In this document: positions 25,401 through 38,700 of the stretch, one piece after another
Layout of the letters: each line of letters opens with the position of its first letter
Position numbering within the stretch: position 1 is the first letter of the stretch
Assembly: GCA_964017195.1 (NCBI GenBank)
Contig: OZ024888.1
Coordinates: forward strand, 17,517,201-17,581,200
DNA from: Siderastrea radians
Lineage: Eukaryota > Cnidaria > Anthozoa > Scleractinia > Rhizangiidae
DNA length: 64,000 nucleotides
Reading direction: 5' to 3'
Translations under genes and position numbers: made by a program
The notes under the pieces: model-generated
Told to the model about the DNA's origin: nothing
Database searches by the model: none
Seen by the model: the letters and a program-made list of their open reading frames with translations, nothing else

Positions 25401-28400
25401 AATAAACTCACGCGACAGTGGAACCCATCCTTCAGGTTCATTTTGTGCCCCGCATTTCCTCATGAATATCAGGAATGACGCTTAGGTAACAGAGAAAACG
25501 GCTTCCATGGCTATATACAACATTGCATTCTTAAAAGACGGTGAAAGCATCTTTCTTTTTTACTTTTAGCATTTGTTGTTCCTGGAAGGACAAGCAGAAG
25601 CCTGGTGCGAGCAAAAGTTTACAAGACGGGCGGGAACAGGCCCTGAGAGGATACCTTTAACGGACTAGTTCAAGATCCCATTTGCTTTCGTGACGTCTAC
25701 CACGAAATAATATTTAATAATTTATGTATTTTTGTGAATTTTGTTGTGAATAAATTGTAAATTGTGAAATTGTGAAAAGTGTAACTTCGCTAAATCTTGT
25801 ACCCAGATCTCATGTACTCGTGCGTACTGAAATAAACTTTCTGTATCGCTCGTTCGATAGGCCTACCATCGAAGAAAGTTTCAGTAAAATGGGACCCACA
25901 CAGCCGAGAAATCGAGAAATTTGGCAAGGGTACTTAAGGAAAAAGAAGACAACGAGTACGAAAATAAGATCGAGGTACTGTGAAAAAGTCACACCATAGG
26001 CGTGGACTTTTAGAACCATGCAGTTAGGATTTACGGCGATCCACAACTTGTCTTTGCGTTTGGGCTAACTGCACGCTTCTAAAAGTTTACACCTAAGGTG
26101 TCAACATTTCGCAATACCTCGATCTGATTTTTCTCCTTGTTTTCTTTTTCCTTGAAAACCCTTGCCAAATTTCTCGATTTCTCGACTTTTGCAGTTCGCA
26201 TATTACTGAAACTTTCTTCGATGGCTGGCATATCGAACGAACGACACAAAAAGTTGATTTCAGGAAGCACTAGTGCATGAGATCTGGGTACAAGATTTAG
26301 CAAAGTTACACTCTGTATAAGACGTCACGAAAGGAACGGGGAAATAAGCTGATCGCTGATTGGGCACAAATAATACAATGCCTCAAAATTTATGCTCAAT
26401 CAGAAGCAAGAACGCAAATGGGCTCTTGAACTAGTCCGTTAAAGGTATCCCCCAGGGGCTCTCCCGCCCGTCTTGCAAACTTTCGCTCGCATCAATTTCA
26501 CCCGTTTTATCTGCCTCTCGCCCCGACTATCTGCCCCTGGGTCTCGAGGATGAGCAAGCACTACTAAGCTTTTAAAAGAAGTTCCCCAGTCATTGATTAA
26601 TGCGTTATGTTAATTCTTGGAATTAATACAACGTTTTTAAGTTTTCAAGACATGTTTCGACAGTAACCTCTGTCATCTGCAGTTAATACAAAGTTCGTTA
26701 CATTTGAATTTATAACAAACGTACCATGGGTGCTGGCTGCTGCATTTTTCTCCACACCCATTTAGCTGTCTATTTTTAAAAAGACATTTTCCTGTCTATT
26801 TGTTAGAAGGCATGTTATTCGAACTTACCACTGCATGTTTTTCCATCTCCTGCAAATCCCACTTTACACGTACATTGGAAAGTTCCATGTGCATTCTCAC
26901 AGTCAGCATTAGGTGAGCAGTCGTGAGTGTTGGCTGCGCATTCATCAACGTCTATGAGGGAAGATGAATAATTCGCAAGGAGGAAATGCTAGTTCTGTTA
27001 TGTGTTAAGTTGTATCTTTGTAAGGTGGTCAAAAGAAGTTTTTTTTATGGTGGTGGATTATGAATGTCCAAAAAATGTCATAGACACCGAACATGTCCGC
27101 AGTCCCATTTTAATCCTATCCCACCTCGACCAAGATAGCGTTTGAAAAAAGAAAGGGTCCTGGTCAATTTGCGGGTGCATGTTCAGAAAATGACGATAAG
27201 AAAGCAACAGCTGGGACAACATGCATGTTTGGTTCAGAAAAAAAGTTATGAACATATCGTCACATTAAATCTGCCCATACGAAATTTTTACTGATTCTCC
27301 CAGTCAATCTCAGTCGGGGATTGTGGTTACGACAGAAGACTTCTGAGAAACGCGTCAAAATGTTAAAACTTGCCATTTTCGTTGCTATGCAAAACACGTT
27401 AACAAAAGTAGCAAAACATCAGGCGCCCTTTCAAAAGCTTGCAATTTTCGTTGTTATGCAAAAGATCGGATGATAAGTTGATTATCTAAGCATTTCACAA
27501 GAAATATCAGTATCAACATGATTCCATGCTTTGATGTAGGTAGCTACATCGAAACGTCGACTTACGTTAACGTTATTACTGATACTTCTTGTAATCTGCA
27601 AAAGATGTTAACAAAAGTAGCAAAACATTAGGCGCCCTTGCAAAAGTTTTGCTTAATTTGTTTTTAGCTTTGTAAATCATTGCTCTTTGCAATAAACTAT
27701 AGCAGTGGAATATCGCCCCCCAGCAAAATGACATTCATGACGTCAATAGCAGTGCATATTATTTGCATCTGGTTTTCTCAGAAACGGGAGAGTGATGGTG
27801 CCATTCTGAGCGCTCTTCTGAAAATTATCTAGGAATTGCCTTTCTTCAATCACTTTAACAATTTTATAATTATAATAAGAATCTTCCCAGAATCCTTTTT
27901 ACTTGAAAATTTTTCATTGCCAATTTTAAGCGAAGTAGAATGCGTCACGTCATGTGATATTTACTCAAACAATGAAATACCTCTCATATCAAACTTAGTA
28001 TGGTGACGCCAATAGTCACGTGACTATGACCAAAGTCGTTTTGAGTCGTTTTGGCTTGCTGTGGAAACAGGTCTTTATCAATTCGAAAGCAACAAACGTG
28101 GTTAGAAGCACATTGTTATGGTTTATTTAGAAATAGGCGATGATATTATGGGATATTAAAACTGCGCTGGTTATAAATGAGAGAAAATGGGGGTTAAGTC
28201 CTGGATTAAATATCTTTGTCAGTTTGAAGCGCAACTCAACCAAATTTTGCACGTTGATAAAAAAATAACAATAAAATAATTTTCATGTCAGTTTCGTTGC
28301 TGTGACGTCATAAGTCACATTACCAGAGCACATGGAATATTTCATATCGATTTAAAGTACGTAAAGTTCAATTAATAAAAGATTTATTCCAGTTATCTAG

Positions 28401-29697
28401 ATTTGAAGAGGGTCATTAACGTTTTTTGTTTTAAGCATAAGTAGGTCACAATTGCACAAATCCTGTTCAGCTTATTTTAAAGTTTAAACCAGGGGTGGGG
28501 CAGAACACTTCTCAAATTTTTGTATACCCATGTTCGAACGATATATGACGTCACTTCCTGTTGAAAAAAAGCGCTGATCTGGGGACCACAAGATGGACGC
28601 TTGGTGCCATTTGGTTTCTTCATGTTTCTTCATTATTTTTACCAACAGTGAGCCGTGATTTTGTATGTTGGGTATTATTGATATTGCAGAGGTATTTTGC
28701 CAGCTATTTAGCCAATATTTTGGCAAAACAAATATGCTGAGTATAAAAGACACACAACTCAGGGGAATGTCATGGCGATTTTTTCGCACTTTCGAAACGA
28801 GTGGCGTTCAAGATTTTGGCTCTTGTCGTTTCTGATTCGCTGAAGGCATTAATTAAAATAGCCTATCCTGAATGGAATATAACGGAGAAAACGCTGCAAG
28901 TCACAGTTTGTAGCTGGTGTTAACATTGGGAAGGTTGTTAACACTCGACGTGAAGTGCTGGAAAAGCTACATAATTACACTCCGTGGCATGCTGCTACAA
29001 GGCTGCTATTCAATTTCTTTATCTTCCTTTAAAGATTTACATTGCTATAAACAAAAAAAGCCCTTTATGTCAAAAAGAAAAACGGCTTAATTGGCGGTTG
29101 CCCCAGGGAAGCCAGGCAGGTTTGTTCTGTGTAGTTCTTTTTTTTCAAGCTCACTTATTAATGGCAAATGTGCCCTGTTTTCTAATAATTTCGTGGCAAA
29201 GAGGGTAGCACTGTGGAAGAAATTATCCAGATTATCTTAAGCTCACGATAATAACCACAGGAATGCATCACCCGATCACAGTATCCCTTGGTTGCCGTCG
29301 AACAGTAATAGACTAGAAATGGTACAGCTCATTCGCTTGAAAAGTTTCCGGAAAAGATTGAAATCCTCGGATGTGTTCCTTTTCTTTCTCTTTCAACCAA
29401 AATGACCAGAACATTCCTGCTCACTCCGATTCGTTGTCGTGTCGTTTGACGGAAAAACCCGTACCACCTGTAGCACCACGTTTCTCTTATTTTGTGCAAA
29501 ACGTTAATTCGGTAAAATCCAATGGAAACAACCAGTATTTTCTATTCTCACAGCGTCAAGGTGTTAAAGAGAATGCAAAGTTGTAAGATGTCAATATTTG
29601 AGGTTACACTGTAATACGTTAGATTTCATGGCTATAGATCACTCTAATCATTATATCTAATTATAATAATTGTTTTTCTGGTCCCATTTGTAATTAG

Positions 29698-29765
<68 letters not shown>

Positions 29766-32700
29766 AGCATTAACAATTCACCTCGTTGATTGCTTACATA
29801 CCTGCACAGGTAACGCCATCTCCTAAGAAACCACTTTTGCACTCGCACTGGAAGTTACCATCAGTGTTGGTGCAAATTGCATCAGAGTGACAGTTGTGAG
29901 TGTTCTCAACACATTCATCCACATCTGTATAAAAATAAATTTTTAGCTTGTTGAAAACATAAATAAGACAGGGGTAGGATATTTCCCTTTTGAATATTTC
30001 CTTGCCACTATTTGACACTTACACGTACCAAACTGGTGGACTTTATACTAAATCTAGCGGATACGCTTTTGTTTTGTTTTATGTTTTTGAGAAACAAAAA
30101 ACAAAGCAAAAGGAAACAAAACAAAAACCACAACGACAACGACGTTAACGGTCGCATGTTACAATCTACTGCCTTAATGTGGATTTCCACTGTTGCGTAA
30201 ATTTTACGTGCGTACGGGCGTGAATATAACTGGCTCTAGGTGCGTAAATAAAATTAGAGACAATGTAAGAGCGGCGTACGTAAACGTAAAAAGTTGAAAA
30301 GTTTTCAACTTTTTAAGTTTACGCAAGTTGTTCCTACATCGTTATTTACGCACGTAAAGCCAGTTAAAATCACGCCCGTACGCACCTAAATAAATTTACG
30401 CGACAGTGGAAATCCACCCTTAAGCTTTATTTTGTGCTACGCATTTGCTAATGAATATCAGGAAAGACGCGTAAGTAACAGAGAAAACGGCTTGCATGTC
30501 TATATACGACATTGCATTCTTAAAAGACGGTTAAGGCAGCATTTTTTTTTATTTTAAGTATTTTTTCCTGGAAGGACGAGCAGAAGCCTGGTGCGGGCGA
30601 AAGTTTACAAGACGGACAGGAACAGCCCCTGAGAGGATACCTTTAACGGACTAGTTCAAGAGCCCATTTGCTTTCTTGCTTTTGATTGGGCACAAATAAT
30701 ACAATGCCTCAAAATTTGTGCTCAATCAGAAGCAAGAACGCAATCGGGCTCTTGAACTAGTCCGTTAAAAGTATCCCCCAGGGGCTCTCCCGCCCGTCTT
30801 GTAAACTTTCGCGCGCACCAGGCCTCAGATCGCACCGATTTCGCCCGTTTTATCTGCCGCTCGCCCCGACTATCTGCCCCTGGGTCTCCAAGGATGAGAA
30901 AGCTCTACTAAGTTTTTAAAAGAGGTTCCCTAGTCATTGATTAATGCGTTATGTTAATTCTTGGAATAAAAACAACGTTTTCACGCCGGGCCAGCATGAG
31001 GCCTGAAGCGGCACTCTAGGAATAACTTTTGTGTTTTTAATCCAGTGGAGCTCAAACTTTGCAACGTAACAGAGTTCTCAATTGCAAACAATCGTATGAT
31101 TTTTGTTTTGCGATTTTAACGGTTTTTGGCGGGAAAATGACGTCATACAAATGACGTCAAAATTTTATTTTCACCTAATGACTGACTTATTGCGCGATTT
31201 CAAAAGGATATGATTAGATGAATTCAAATATGAAAAAATAATTGAAAAAGCTTTATTGGTTCAAAAGATACGACAATCTGAATTTTGAATTTCCCGCCAT
31301 TTTGTTACTATATTTAGAACTTTTTCAAATTTCAAAATGCAATATCTTTTGAACCGATAAAGCTTTTTCAATTATTTTTTCACAATTGAATTTGTCTCAA
31401 CATATTCTTTCCAAATCGTGTACTAGTTTAGTCATACGGTGAAAATAAAATTTTGACGTCATCTGTATGACGTCATTTTCCCGCCAAAACCCGTTAAAAT
31501 CGAAAAACAAAAATCATACGATTGTTTGCAATTGAAAAGTCTGTTATGTTGCAAAGTTTGAGCTTCACTGGATTAAAAACACAAAAGTTATTCCTAGAGT
31601 GCCGCTTCAGGCTTCATGCTGGCCCGGCGTGTTTTAAGTTTTCAAGACATGTTTTGGCAGTAACCTCTGTCATCTGCAGTTAATACAAAGTTCGTTACAT
31701 TTGAATTTATAACAAACGTACAATGGGTGCTGGCTGCTGCATTTTTCTCCACACCCATCTAGCTGTCTATTTTTAAGAAGACATTTTCCTGTCTATTTGT
31801 GAGAAGGCATGTTATTTAAACTTACCATTGCAGGTTTTCCCATCTCCTGCAAATCCCACTTGACATGTACATTGGAAAGTTCCATGTGCATTCTCACAGT
31901 CAGCATTAGGTGAGCAGTCGTGAGTGTTGGCTGCGCATTCATTAACGTCTATGAGGGAAGATGAATAATTGGCAAGGAGGAAATGCTAGTTCGGTTATGT
32001 GTTAGGTTGTATCCTTAAAAGGTGGTCAAAAGAAGGTTTTTATGGTGGTGGATTATGAATGTCCAAAAAATGTCATAGACACCGAACTTGTCCGCAGTCC
32101 CATTTTAATCCTATCCCACCTCGACCAAGATAGCGTTTGAAGAAAGAAAGGGTCCTGGTCAATTTGCGGGTGCATGTTCAGAAAATGACGATAAGAAAGC
32201 AACAGCTCATGACACCCTGTTACAGCTGGGACAACATGCATGTTTGTTTCAGAAAAAAAATCATGAACATATCAACGTCACATTAAATTTGCCCATACGA
32301 AACTTTTACTGATTCTCCTAGTCAATCTCAGTCAGGGATTGTGGTTAAGACAGAAGACTTCTGAGAAACGCGTCAAAATGTTAAAACTTGCCATTTTCGT
32401 TGCTATGAAAAACACGTTAACAAAAGTAGCAAAACATTAGGTGCCCTTGCAATTTTCGTTGTTATGCAAAAGATCGGATGATAAGTTGCTTATTTAAGGC
32501 CACGGGTGACAAGCTGCTCATGAATAAATTTGAGAGGCAAAATTTTGGTGGAGGTCTTACGTTAAAAGACTTAAGATCTTGATCGTTTGGGAGCCGATTT
32601 CGTTGAAACTTAATAGAGGGCTTGAGAAATGTTGGAAGTGCAACAAGATTGTTTTCCTTTGTTAAATTGCGTTTCTTTGCGATGCTTTGAGCTTCCAAAG

Positions 32701-35700
32701 TTAAGATTTGGTAAAACGCGACTCCGTGTCCACGTTTTCTCCTCGTGGAGTAGACAACGCTTCTTGATTTTGCCACTAATTGATCAGTTAAAACCTCTAT
32801 TGTGTCACAACAGAAGCCGATTTTGTGATTTCAAGTTCCACTGAAAGTTATAAGCCTTTAAATTAGTAAAATCGTCCTTGTTTAAATTTGAAGACTTAAA
32901 ACTTCTCTTAAAAAGCCTGTTTTAAAAAAGTGCTTCTGTTGTGACAACCTACAACACACCTATTTTACCTGTCTGCTGTGTCAGTTCAGGAAATTTTATA
33001 TCCGCGCTGTATTCTTGGACACAAAATTGGTGGTTTTAGGGCTTCCGAAGGCGTATCGAAGAAACATGAGTGTTTAAGCCAAGAATATATTATTATGCAA
33101 ATTATGGATATAAAAATTAAGAAGCTATTGTTAACACTCCAGAAACAAACAATAGGTTGCATGCAATCTAAAAAAATCGTGTGTTTTCCGTCGAAAATAA
33201 ACGAAAGAAAAAAGCATTGGTGCTGAACCAATTAATATTTGTACCACACACAAAATAGGAAGAGAATTTTACTATTGAAATTTTCAAAGCGGATTTTTCC
33301 GCTTAAACGTAGAATTAAAAACTAAAACCAAAAAGAACGACGAAATCGAACTCTTTTATTATTTTCCAGTCTGTGGAGCAGTGTATATATACACAGAAAA
33401 AACTTCACGGAGTTCCACTTACGAAAGACCCAGATGTTGATAAGTATTGGACACAAAATTGGTGATGTTGATAAATATTCGAGATAGAGATAGAAACAGT
33501 ATTTTATTTTCGTTTTGTTGCAATTAACGTTTCAACTAACAGATAAAGAATAAAAAGAACGGTTCAGATACAACAAGCGAGCGCTCAACGCATTTATAAT
33601 TATTATTATTGTTATTACGAAAATGTTTATTTAACAATACTTAAAAATGCACAATATTTCCTGCCACACGATTAAACGCACGAGCAATCATTGATGCATA
33701 AACCAAAGATTTTATACTACAGAGCCTACTCATGAATATTTCGCGCAATGTCGCTATCATTCGTCGTACTTCGTCTATACGCTTTAAATAAATGAATACT
33801 GATGATCTAGTCTCTCACCCGCGGCCTTAAGCATTTCACAAGAAATATTAGTTTTAACGTGATTCGACGCTTTGATGTAGCTAGCTACATCGAAATGTCG
33901 ACTTACGTTAACGTTATTACTGATATTTCTTGTGATATGCAAAAGATGTTAACGTTATTACTGATATTTCTTGTGATATGCAAAAGATGTTAACAAAAGT
34001 AGCTAAACATTAGGCGCCCTGCAAAAGTTTTGCTTAATTTGTTTTTAGCTTCGTAAATCATTGCTCTTTGCAATAAACTATAACAGTGATATATCGCCCC
34101 CAGCAAGATGACATTCTTGACGTCAATAGCAGTACATATTATTTGCATCTGGTTTTCTCAGAAACAGGAGAGTGATGGTGCCATTCTGAGCGCTCTTCTG
34201 AAAATTATCTAGGAGTTGCCTTTCTTCAATCACTTTAACCGTCGGACGTACAAGCAAAGTCACACCTTCACCGTGGTACAAGGACAGGGAGGAGGGTTTG
34301 ATGGAACCCCTCTCCTGGGTTTTTGGTGTGTTTCAATATTTAAGAGAGATTTTGCTTTTGGTAGAAAGCCTCTGATGTGCTCTACAAGAAGAGGTATATA
34401 TTATGGGCTGAGACGCTGCTGGGGGCCTGTGACGTCATCCAAGATGGCCACCATCTTGGATTTTACCAAAAATCAGAAATCATCAAAAAACAGCAGAAAT
34501 TGATAATTCTTAATGCTTGTCAGGTAAAATATTACATAATTAAACTCTTTGCTGCTTTTGGTGAATAATTTGTGCTTTTTGACCTAAAAAAGGCGAAAAA
34601 CACAGTTTTACCTAATCTGCTTGTGTAAAACATGTGTCGTGATAGTTCTAGGTACTGGCACTTAATTATTTGTGGAATAGGAGTCTATAACAATAATATT
34701 GGTATCAAATGTCTTCTTAACCCTCGGACGTACAAGAGAAGTCACACCCCCACCTTGGTACAAGGGGGAGGGGGGTTGATGGACCCCCCATAAGTTTTCG
34801 TCATGTTACAATATTTCGAAAATATTTCACCTTTAGTAGAACGCATGTGATCTGCTCTGCAAAACGATGTACGTATTATGGGTTGCTACACTGGAAGGGG
34901 CTTGTGACGTCATCCAAGATGGCCGACATTTTGGGCGCCATCTTGGATTTTACCGAAAATTAGAGATTGTCAAAAAGCGTTAAAAATTGGAATTTTTTAT
35001 GCTTGACATGTAGAATATGACATCATTAAACATTTTCCTGGTTTTTGTTGGCATTTTTTGCATTTGCCTCCTAAAAAGAGTAAAAAATCACGCCTCGCAT
35101 TTTTCGTCAAAAATGGCCGGCTTGTCCACGTGCTACTTATGACGTCATATCTCGTAGGCATAGGAACCGACTCTCACCAAACTTGTGTCAAACTGTGTCT
35201 AAGGAAGAATCTTTTCACGGCCTCAATTGATTTCATTCAAACCCGACAAAAAACATAGGGAACTTTCTAGTTTGAAGCATACTTAAATCTGATGATCAAC
35301 CGGGTACTTTTAAATGCGCGCGCAAACGATGCAACACTTGTCCTTTCATTCACAATGCGGACAAAATAACAGGACCCAAGCGATCGATTAAAATCACCGA
35401 TCGCTTTACATGCACCTCCGAAAATGTTATCTATTACATAACATACACTTTATGCAGAAAGATATACATTGGTAAAACAGGGAGGAGACTAGGCGACCGT
35501 TTCCGAGAACATCCACGAGACGTTAAAAGAAATGACAAGGACGCATCCAAACCAGTCGCCCGACATTTCAATCTCCCTAATCACTCTAGCCAGCACATGA
35601 CAATTTGCGGCCTTTCCCTACACCAGGGTAACACGGCTCACTAAATCGCCACGGTATCAACGAATGCTTTTCATTTCACTAATTTATTCTTGTTTTTCAC

Positions 35701-38700
35701 GTTGCCATGTTCCTACCAATAGCGTAGCTCCACCACTCCCCATATAAATGAAGTACAACCCACAATTCCCTGATTCGCTCTGACGAAGGGCTAACGCTCA
35801 AACGCCAGCTTTCAATCTGTTTACGGTGGCCAATGTACCTTAATCAACTCAGTTGATAAATCCAAAATTTTGTGTTTCACGTCACCACCGACGCAGCACC
35901 GCAGTTTCTTTAGAAACTAACCCTCTTGTTTGAGTCTAAGGGTTATACGCACAGCTACTGAAAACGGCCTTTCTAGATACTAATTCTTCTTGGAAAAATT
36001 CTTCAAAAACCTTAATGGGGGGTGGTATCCCTAACCCCTCCCCCCCCCCCATGTACGCCCGAGCGTTTGTATTGTCGGCAAACTGATTTTTAGGAAAACT
36101 CTTGTTCCAGGCAAAAACCCGTAGCAAGCGATCTCATCTGGAACGTGAACAAACTATGAACAGTCTAGAGAAATTATTGTGGTTACCTGTTTCACAGTGA
36201 TATCCAAGAAAGCCTGACGAACAAATGCATTGATATCCTTTGGAGGTGAAACCAGCTTGGCATGTAGCGTTATTGGAACAAGGGTTGCTTTGACAAGAAT
36301 TCTATATCGTAAGTAGATCAGTCTAAAATTATGCACACAATTTATTTAACGACAACAGAATCATTGGATTACATAGAAAGAAAGGGGTATATCTAACTGT
36401 ACTATACACAAAAATGACCGTCTTACGCACAGGATCTCTCAGTTGTTGCACAGGCTACCCAGGCTGACGAGCAGACCACTTCAGCATTATTCTTTTGTCT
36501 CATGTTAATTGGCCCTTGTTGCCTCGTTTTAAGCCAAATATTTCTTTGAATTCTGCAGATGGGATCGCGGCAACAAGGGCCAATTAACAATGACACAAAA
36601 AAGTAAAAATATATTTTCCACCATTTTGGAATAAGGTGTATGGAACTTGATTGCTAGTTTAATCGGGAAACTAAAAACGACAATAAAGAGCCAATTACCG
36701 TTAAATACCAGATCAAAGTTTGCCCCTGTGTTGTTTCTTGACCGTCTCAAAGCCCTTCAACCGCATTTCGGCCAGTTTCTTATATTTCTGAAACCGTTAA
36801 CCTTCGATTACTTAGCACACTCAACAACCATCTTCTTATTACATCAAAATAGATTATCAAAATGTCTCTTTTCGTCTCTTCTCAAAAGAACAAATTCTTT
36901 CATTCGTGTTTTCTATGTATTCTATGTATCTCTTGAATAGCAATCGCCAATGGACAGAAGGCGCGAAGTAAGTCATGTCAGCCAAATCAAACAGTGTTGC
37001 ACGTACCAGATTATTCTGAAATCAAAACCGGAAATCGACTGTTCTCATTGAATGTGCATGCTCTACAATCAACACAAGAAAAATCAAGATCAAAAACCTA
37101 TCCTAAGAACACATCGCTCTCAGTACTGTTATCCAACAGTATTTCTCTTAAATAATACCACAACATATTAAACACAACGTACTGAGCGTGAAATCATTGA
37201 AATACGACACAAGTTGTCACTCAACACAGCAGGAACACCAGACACCCCAGTTATCCGATACATCAGTGACCAAAATAACGAAAGTGCCTCGGACATAGCC
37301 CGATGATAAAAACTCAGTTAGATAAATAAGTGGCCTTCTGACCTCGTGTTCAAATTTTAGGCGCGCTCCCTGACTTCTTTGGGTTCCAGACATGTTATTC
37401 GAACAAGGGCTTGCTTTGACAGGAATACAGTTATAGAAGTAAACCAGCTAAAATTATGCCAAAAATTTTTTTAATCAGTGTGTGAAATAAGAAGAAAGAG
37501 ATATACCCAGCGCATTGAATAAAATACAAAAATGGTCTCAACATGGGTGTAAGGAGCTATCGTGGGTGTGAAACTGGGACCAGGCTAAGCTGGCGGAACT
37601 TCCTAACTCCGCTCTGTAAATAACAGACCTGGGGAAACTCCACCTGGTGAGTTAAATTGCCCTCCCTGATGATCTTCAGGCCTCCCCGGTGCCCTGGTAT
37701 CATCATCATCATCCTTATCATTATCATCATCATCATCCTTTATTTATTTATTAGCTATTTAGCGCAAAATTAAGCTAATTTTAAAGTAGTTTCCTACCGC
37801 CACTCAAAATGCTGGAAATCGCATTCCTGTGAACCTAAATTTCAAATTTCCTCGATCGTGTCTAAAAGTACACACGAGTGACCACGAGTGACCTTAATTA
37901 AGTGTCCACAAGTGATCACGAGTGACCACGAGCAATCACAAGTGAGAATGTATCAAAATATAGTGCTGACGACATAATTACGCTATTTTATCAAACAATC
38001 GCTATTTAACGGCAATTAACGGACAGTCTCCGGAGACCTCAATAAGTAAATTCGACTTTTCTCCGACATTTCTGAGTAAAAAAGATTTTGTCTTCAAAAT
38101 ATAAATAAACGGTTTTTGTTTTAGTCTTATTTAAGGTACGTTTTTAGCTCAATCCGGCCTGGTAGCTAAGCGTTTCTTTCCGTTTGCGCTCTTATGACGC
38201 AAGTGTTTATTTATTTAACTGAATTTCGCGTAGACTTAGCTTCGAGAAATTGAGAGACCAGTATTTGGCTAGGTCTTATTTTCGTGATTTGAATACAATT
38301 GCAACAGATATTTCATCTTTAAAATTACAATTATTTTGAACAACTGAACATTGCATAATATTTTGCGATTCAAAAACCCAACGAGGCGGGATCCGGAATT
38401 AAAGTCAAACGTACTTGCTTAGGCCTCCGGAAACGGTCCATTTGCTTCTAAATAGTGATTATTTGATAAAATGACGTAATGGTGACGTTATCATGACGTC
38501 ATGAAACTATTTTGATGCATTTTCACTTGCGGCCACTCTTGGTCATTCGTGGTCACTCGTGGTCATTCGTGGTCACTCGTGATCACTCGTGGTCACTCGT
38601 CTGTGCTTTTAGACACGATCAATTTCCTCGGAGAGGCATGCCCCCTGACACCCCCACCCTAGAGCCTTCTCAGCCACTTTCCCACTTGAAATTGCGCTCC

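Larger units (their letters stand above)
22915..27850. repeat. 4.9-kb tandem segmental duplication, copy 1
   Basis: This block carries gene A exons 11 and 12 with their introns and is repeated at 27851-34238. The starts (ATAATTATAATAAGAA) and the ends (GCCTTTCTTCAATCACTTTAA) match between copies. Most non-coding sequence aligns, so the duplication included introns. Confidence 0.9.
27851..34238. repeat. tandem segmental duplication, copy 2
   Basis: Second copy of the block, carrying exons 9 and 10. It is longer because of two insertions absent from copy 1 (30982-31631 and 32498-33826), and it lacks the foldback insertion of copy 1 at 25685-26333. Confidence 0.9.

Noticed and set aside
32978..33231. 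ORFs inside the 1329-bp TTAA element as a transposase
   Set aside because: Both strands are open by chance for about 80 codons; no catalytic motif.
37700..37745. CRISPR-like or regulatory array in the ATC repeats
   Set aside because: A simple trinucleotide microsatellite in an animal intron; no spacers.
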